Shown here one piece after another: positions 5,148-6,508 of a stretch of 6,508 nucleotides of DNA. The DNA is taken from NCBI GenBank assembly GCA_964587625.1, contig CAZPLU010000059.1, positions 1 through 6,508 of the forward strand, in the 5' to 3' direction. Made by a program: the position numbers and the translations under genes. Position 1 is the first letter of the stretch. Every line of letters starts with the position of its first letter. The notes below the pieces were generated by a model that worked only from the letters and a program-made list of their open reading frames with translations, did not search any database and had not been told where the DNA came from. Source of the DNA: DAOPZJ01 sp964587625. GTDB lineage: Bacteria; Bacillota; Clostridia; Oscillospirales; JAKOTC01.

Positions 5148-6359
5148 ATGAAAACAATCGCGGTTAAAAACAGGTACTTGGTATTGGCGTTCGGCATGCT
5201 CATGCAGTTTTGCGCGGGCATCATCTACATGTGGAGCGTCTTCAAAGATCCCGTCGCCATCCACCTCTCATGGGACACGGTCGCGGCGACATACACCTCC
5301 TCGATCATGCTCGCGATGTTTGTCGCGGGGATCATCGTCGGCGGGCGCGCGCAGGACAAGTTCGGGCCCGCACCCGTCGCATTGCTCGGCAGTATTTTAC
5401 TCGGCCTCGGCATGATTTTAAGCGGTTTTGTGCCGCAGTCGGCGCCGTGGCTGATCTATATTTTTTACGGTGTGATCAGCGGCCTCGGCGTGGGTTGCGT
5501 GTACACCACCACCGTCTCGGTCGTGCAAAAATGGTTCCCCGACAAGCGGGGGTTTGCGACCGGCATGATGGTCTGCGCGTTCGGATTTTCGCTGGTGTTG
5601 TTCGCCCCCGTCGCCAAAGCGTTGCTTGCGGGATGGGGCGTCCCCGCCACGTTCTTGTTTTTCGGAATCCTGTTTTTAGTGCTCTGTTCGGTGTTTTCGC
5701 TGTTTCTTTCGAATCCGCAGACGAGTGCGCAGGGGAGCGCCGCCAAAACCGAGCAAAAACAATTCACGACCAAGGAGATGCTCGGTACAAAAGAATTTTA
5801 TTTGCTTGCGTTTTCGATGTTCTTTTTGCTGCCCGCCTATTTCATCCTGAATCCGTTGATGAAGTCGTTGGGAATTGAGCGCAGTCTGACGGAGGAGACC
5901 GCCACGCTCGGCGTGATGATCACGGGAATCGCAAGCGCCGGCGGACGGTTGTTAACATCGTGGTTTTCGGATTTCGCAGGGAGAAAAACCGCGATTATGA
6001 CCATATCCGTGATTACGCTCGTCTCTTCCTTGGGAATGATCTATGCCGAGGGCGTTTTGTTTTTGGTCTGCCTTGCGCTGATCGCTTTCTGCTTCGGCGG
6101 TTCCGCCAGCGTCTACGCGGCGACCGCGGCCGACCTGTTCGGCACCAAGCATATGGGATTGAATTACGGGTGTGTGATGATCGGGTTCGGGATGTCCGCA
6201 CTGATCTTCCAGTTCTTGTCCGGCAAGCTCTCCGCTGCGGGAACTTATACATATTCGTTCATCGTCGCGGCGGTTACCTGTGCCATCACGATAGCGCTTG
6301 CGGCGTTTTTAAAAATCCCGAAAAAAGCAAAAAAAGCAAAAATAAAAAGAATCATATAA
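5148..6359 (+). CDS. OFA-family MFS transporter (oxalate/formate antiporter-like)
   Basis: This 403-residue membrane protein has about 12 hydrophobic helices in two halves joined by a polar loop (about 189-212). It starts at 5148 behind AAAGGA (5132-5137). Seen: motif A-like GGRAQDKFGP (65-74) between helices 2 and 3; the family-typical KWFPDKRGFATG (128-139); the second-half equivalent GGRLLTSWFSDFAGRK (265-280); and GTKHMGLNYG (332-341). These place it in the OFA group, which includes OxlT and YhjX. OxlT uses an arginine in helix 8 and a lysine in helix 11; Arg267 may be the former, but I see no lysine in the stretch I take as helix 11 (about 339-358). Oxalate is thus unlikely and another monocarboxylate more plausible. 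The C-terminus is lysine-rich (PKKAKKAKIKR). The next gene starts 21 bp downstream. GC content returns to that of guaA. Confidence 0.88.
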   Translation: MKTIAVKNRYLVLAFGMLMQFCAGIIYMWSVFKDPVAIHLSWDTVAATYTSSIMLAMFVAGIIVGGRAQDKFGPAPVALLGSILLGLGMILSGFVPQSAPWLIYIFYGVISGLGVGCVYTTTVSVVQKWFPDKRGFATGMMVCAFGFSLVLFAPVAKALLAGWGVPATFLFFGILFLVLCSVFSLFLSNPQTSAQGSAAKTEQKQFTTKEMLGTKEFYLLAFSMFFLLPAYFILNPLMKSLGIERSLTEETATLGVMITGIASAGGRLLTSWFSDFAGRKTAIMTISVITLVSSLGMIYAEGVLFLVCLALIAFCFGGSASVYAATAADLFGTKHMGLNYGCVMIGFGMSALIFQFLSGKLSAAGTYTYSFIVAAVTCAITIALAAFLKIPKKAKKAKIKRII

Positions 6360-6380
6360 ACACAGCGGGGCGGGACAGAT

Positions 6381-6508
6381 ATGATCACCAAAGAGCAATT
6401 TGAACGGGCGGCAGACCGCCTTTTCAACTTCTGCCCCTATCCCGCAGTGCGTTATAAAATTTTATTCCACCTGTTCGACAAACCGTATGAAGACCCCGTT
6501 CTCGCAAA
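6381..6508 (+). CDS. partial gene, N-terminus only, cut by window end
   Basis: An open frame begins at ATG 6381, 21 bp after the transporter stop, and runs off the window with 42 complete codons. It reads FNFCPYPAVRYKILFHLFDK then PYEDPVLA. The ribosome site is weak (GGGA at 6371-6374). The P-x-VRY-x-L followed by acidic-P residues resembles the N-terminal region of helical prenyltransferase/squalene-cyclase-repeat-like proteins, but 42 residues cannot settle this. The close spacing suggests co-transcription with the transporter. Confidence 0.5.
   Translation, partial: MITKEQFERAADRLFNFCPYPAVRYKILFHLFDKPYEDPVLA

Noticed and set aside
5210..5878. 222-codon + strand open frame overlapping the transporter
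   Set aside because: Arg/His-rich alternative-frame reading of a GC-rich membrane protein gene, with no own ribosome site.

Overview
The window looks like a stretch of chromosome from an uncultured, moderately GC-rich member of the Clostridia (Firmicutes), perhaps Oscillospirales-like. This is an inference. It rests on strong AGGAG-type ribosome sites, a near-consensus sigma-A promoter, the protein styles (GH172/DUF2961, OFA-type MFS carrier, DUF2087) and GC-rich housekeeping genes interrupted by AT-rich accessory stretches. All recognisable genes are on the + strand. No tRNA, rRNA or CRISPR array was seen.

Layout. (1) 118-1287: a well-formed promoter and an intact GH172 (DUF2961) glycoside hydrolase. 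(2) 1288-2762: an AT-rich accessory patch. It holds a decayed 3' end of a second, divergent guaA gene (about 1342-1431), an att-like repeat block (1527-1572), a restriction-modification gene reduced by a large internal deletion (1681-2600), and a related repeat block (2636-2669). The RM remnant joins the N-terminus of an HsdR_N/methylase polypeptide, out of frame, to the C-terminal coiled coil of a specificity (HsdS-like) region. (3) 2763-3743: a GMP synthase made only of the ATP-pyrophosphatase and dimerisation domains, with no glutaminase domain. (4) 3759-4673: an AT-rich HipA-like kinase-fold gene 15 bp behind guaA and probably co-transcribed. (5) 4761-5077: a DUF2087 gene broken by a single -1 shift. 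(6) 5148-6359: an OFA-family MFS transporter. (7) 6381-end: the start of a further gene cut by the window edge.

How it fits together. The GH172 enzyme and the MFS carrier look like ordinary carbohydrate and organic-acid metabolism. The middle of the window looks like a turnover zone around guaA. The 3' end of guaA is a known integration target for genomic islands, and here a guaA 3' remnant, repeat blocks, a gutted RM gene, a HipA-like gene and a frameshifted DUF2087 gene lie within about 3.7 kb. The most informative points are the RM deletion scar, the second guaA tail, the stand-alone GMP synthetase subunit, and the guaA/HipA-like/DUF2087 cluster. I see no complete, clearly new defence system; the RM locus as read is a remnant.
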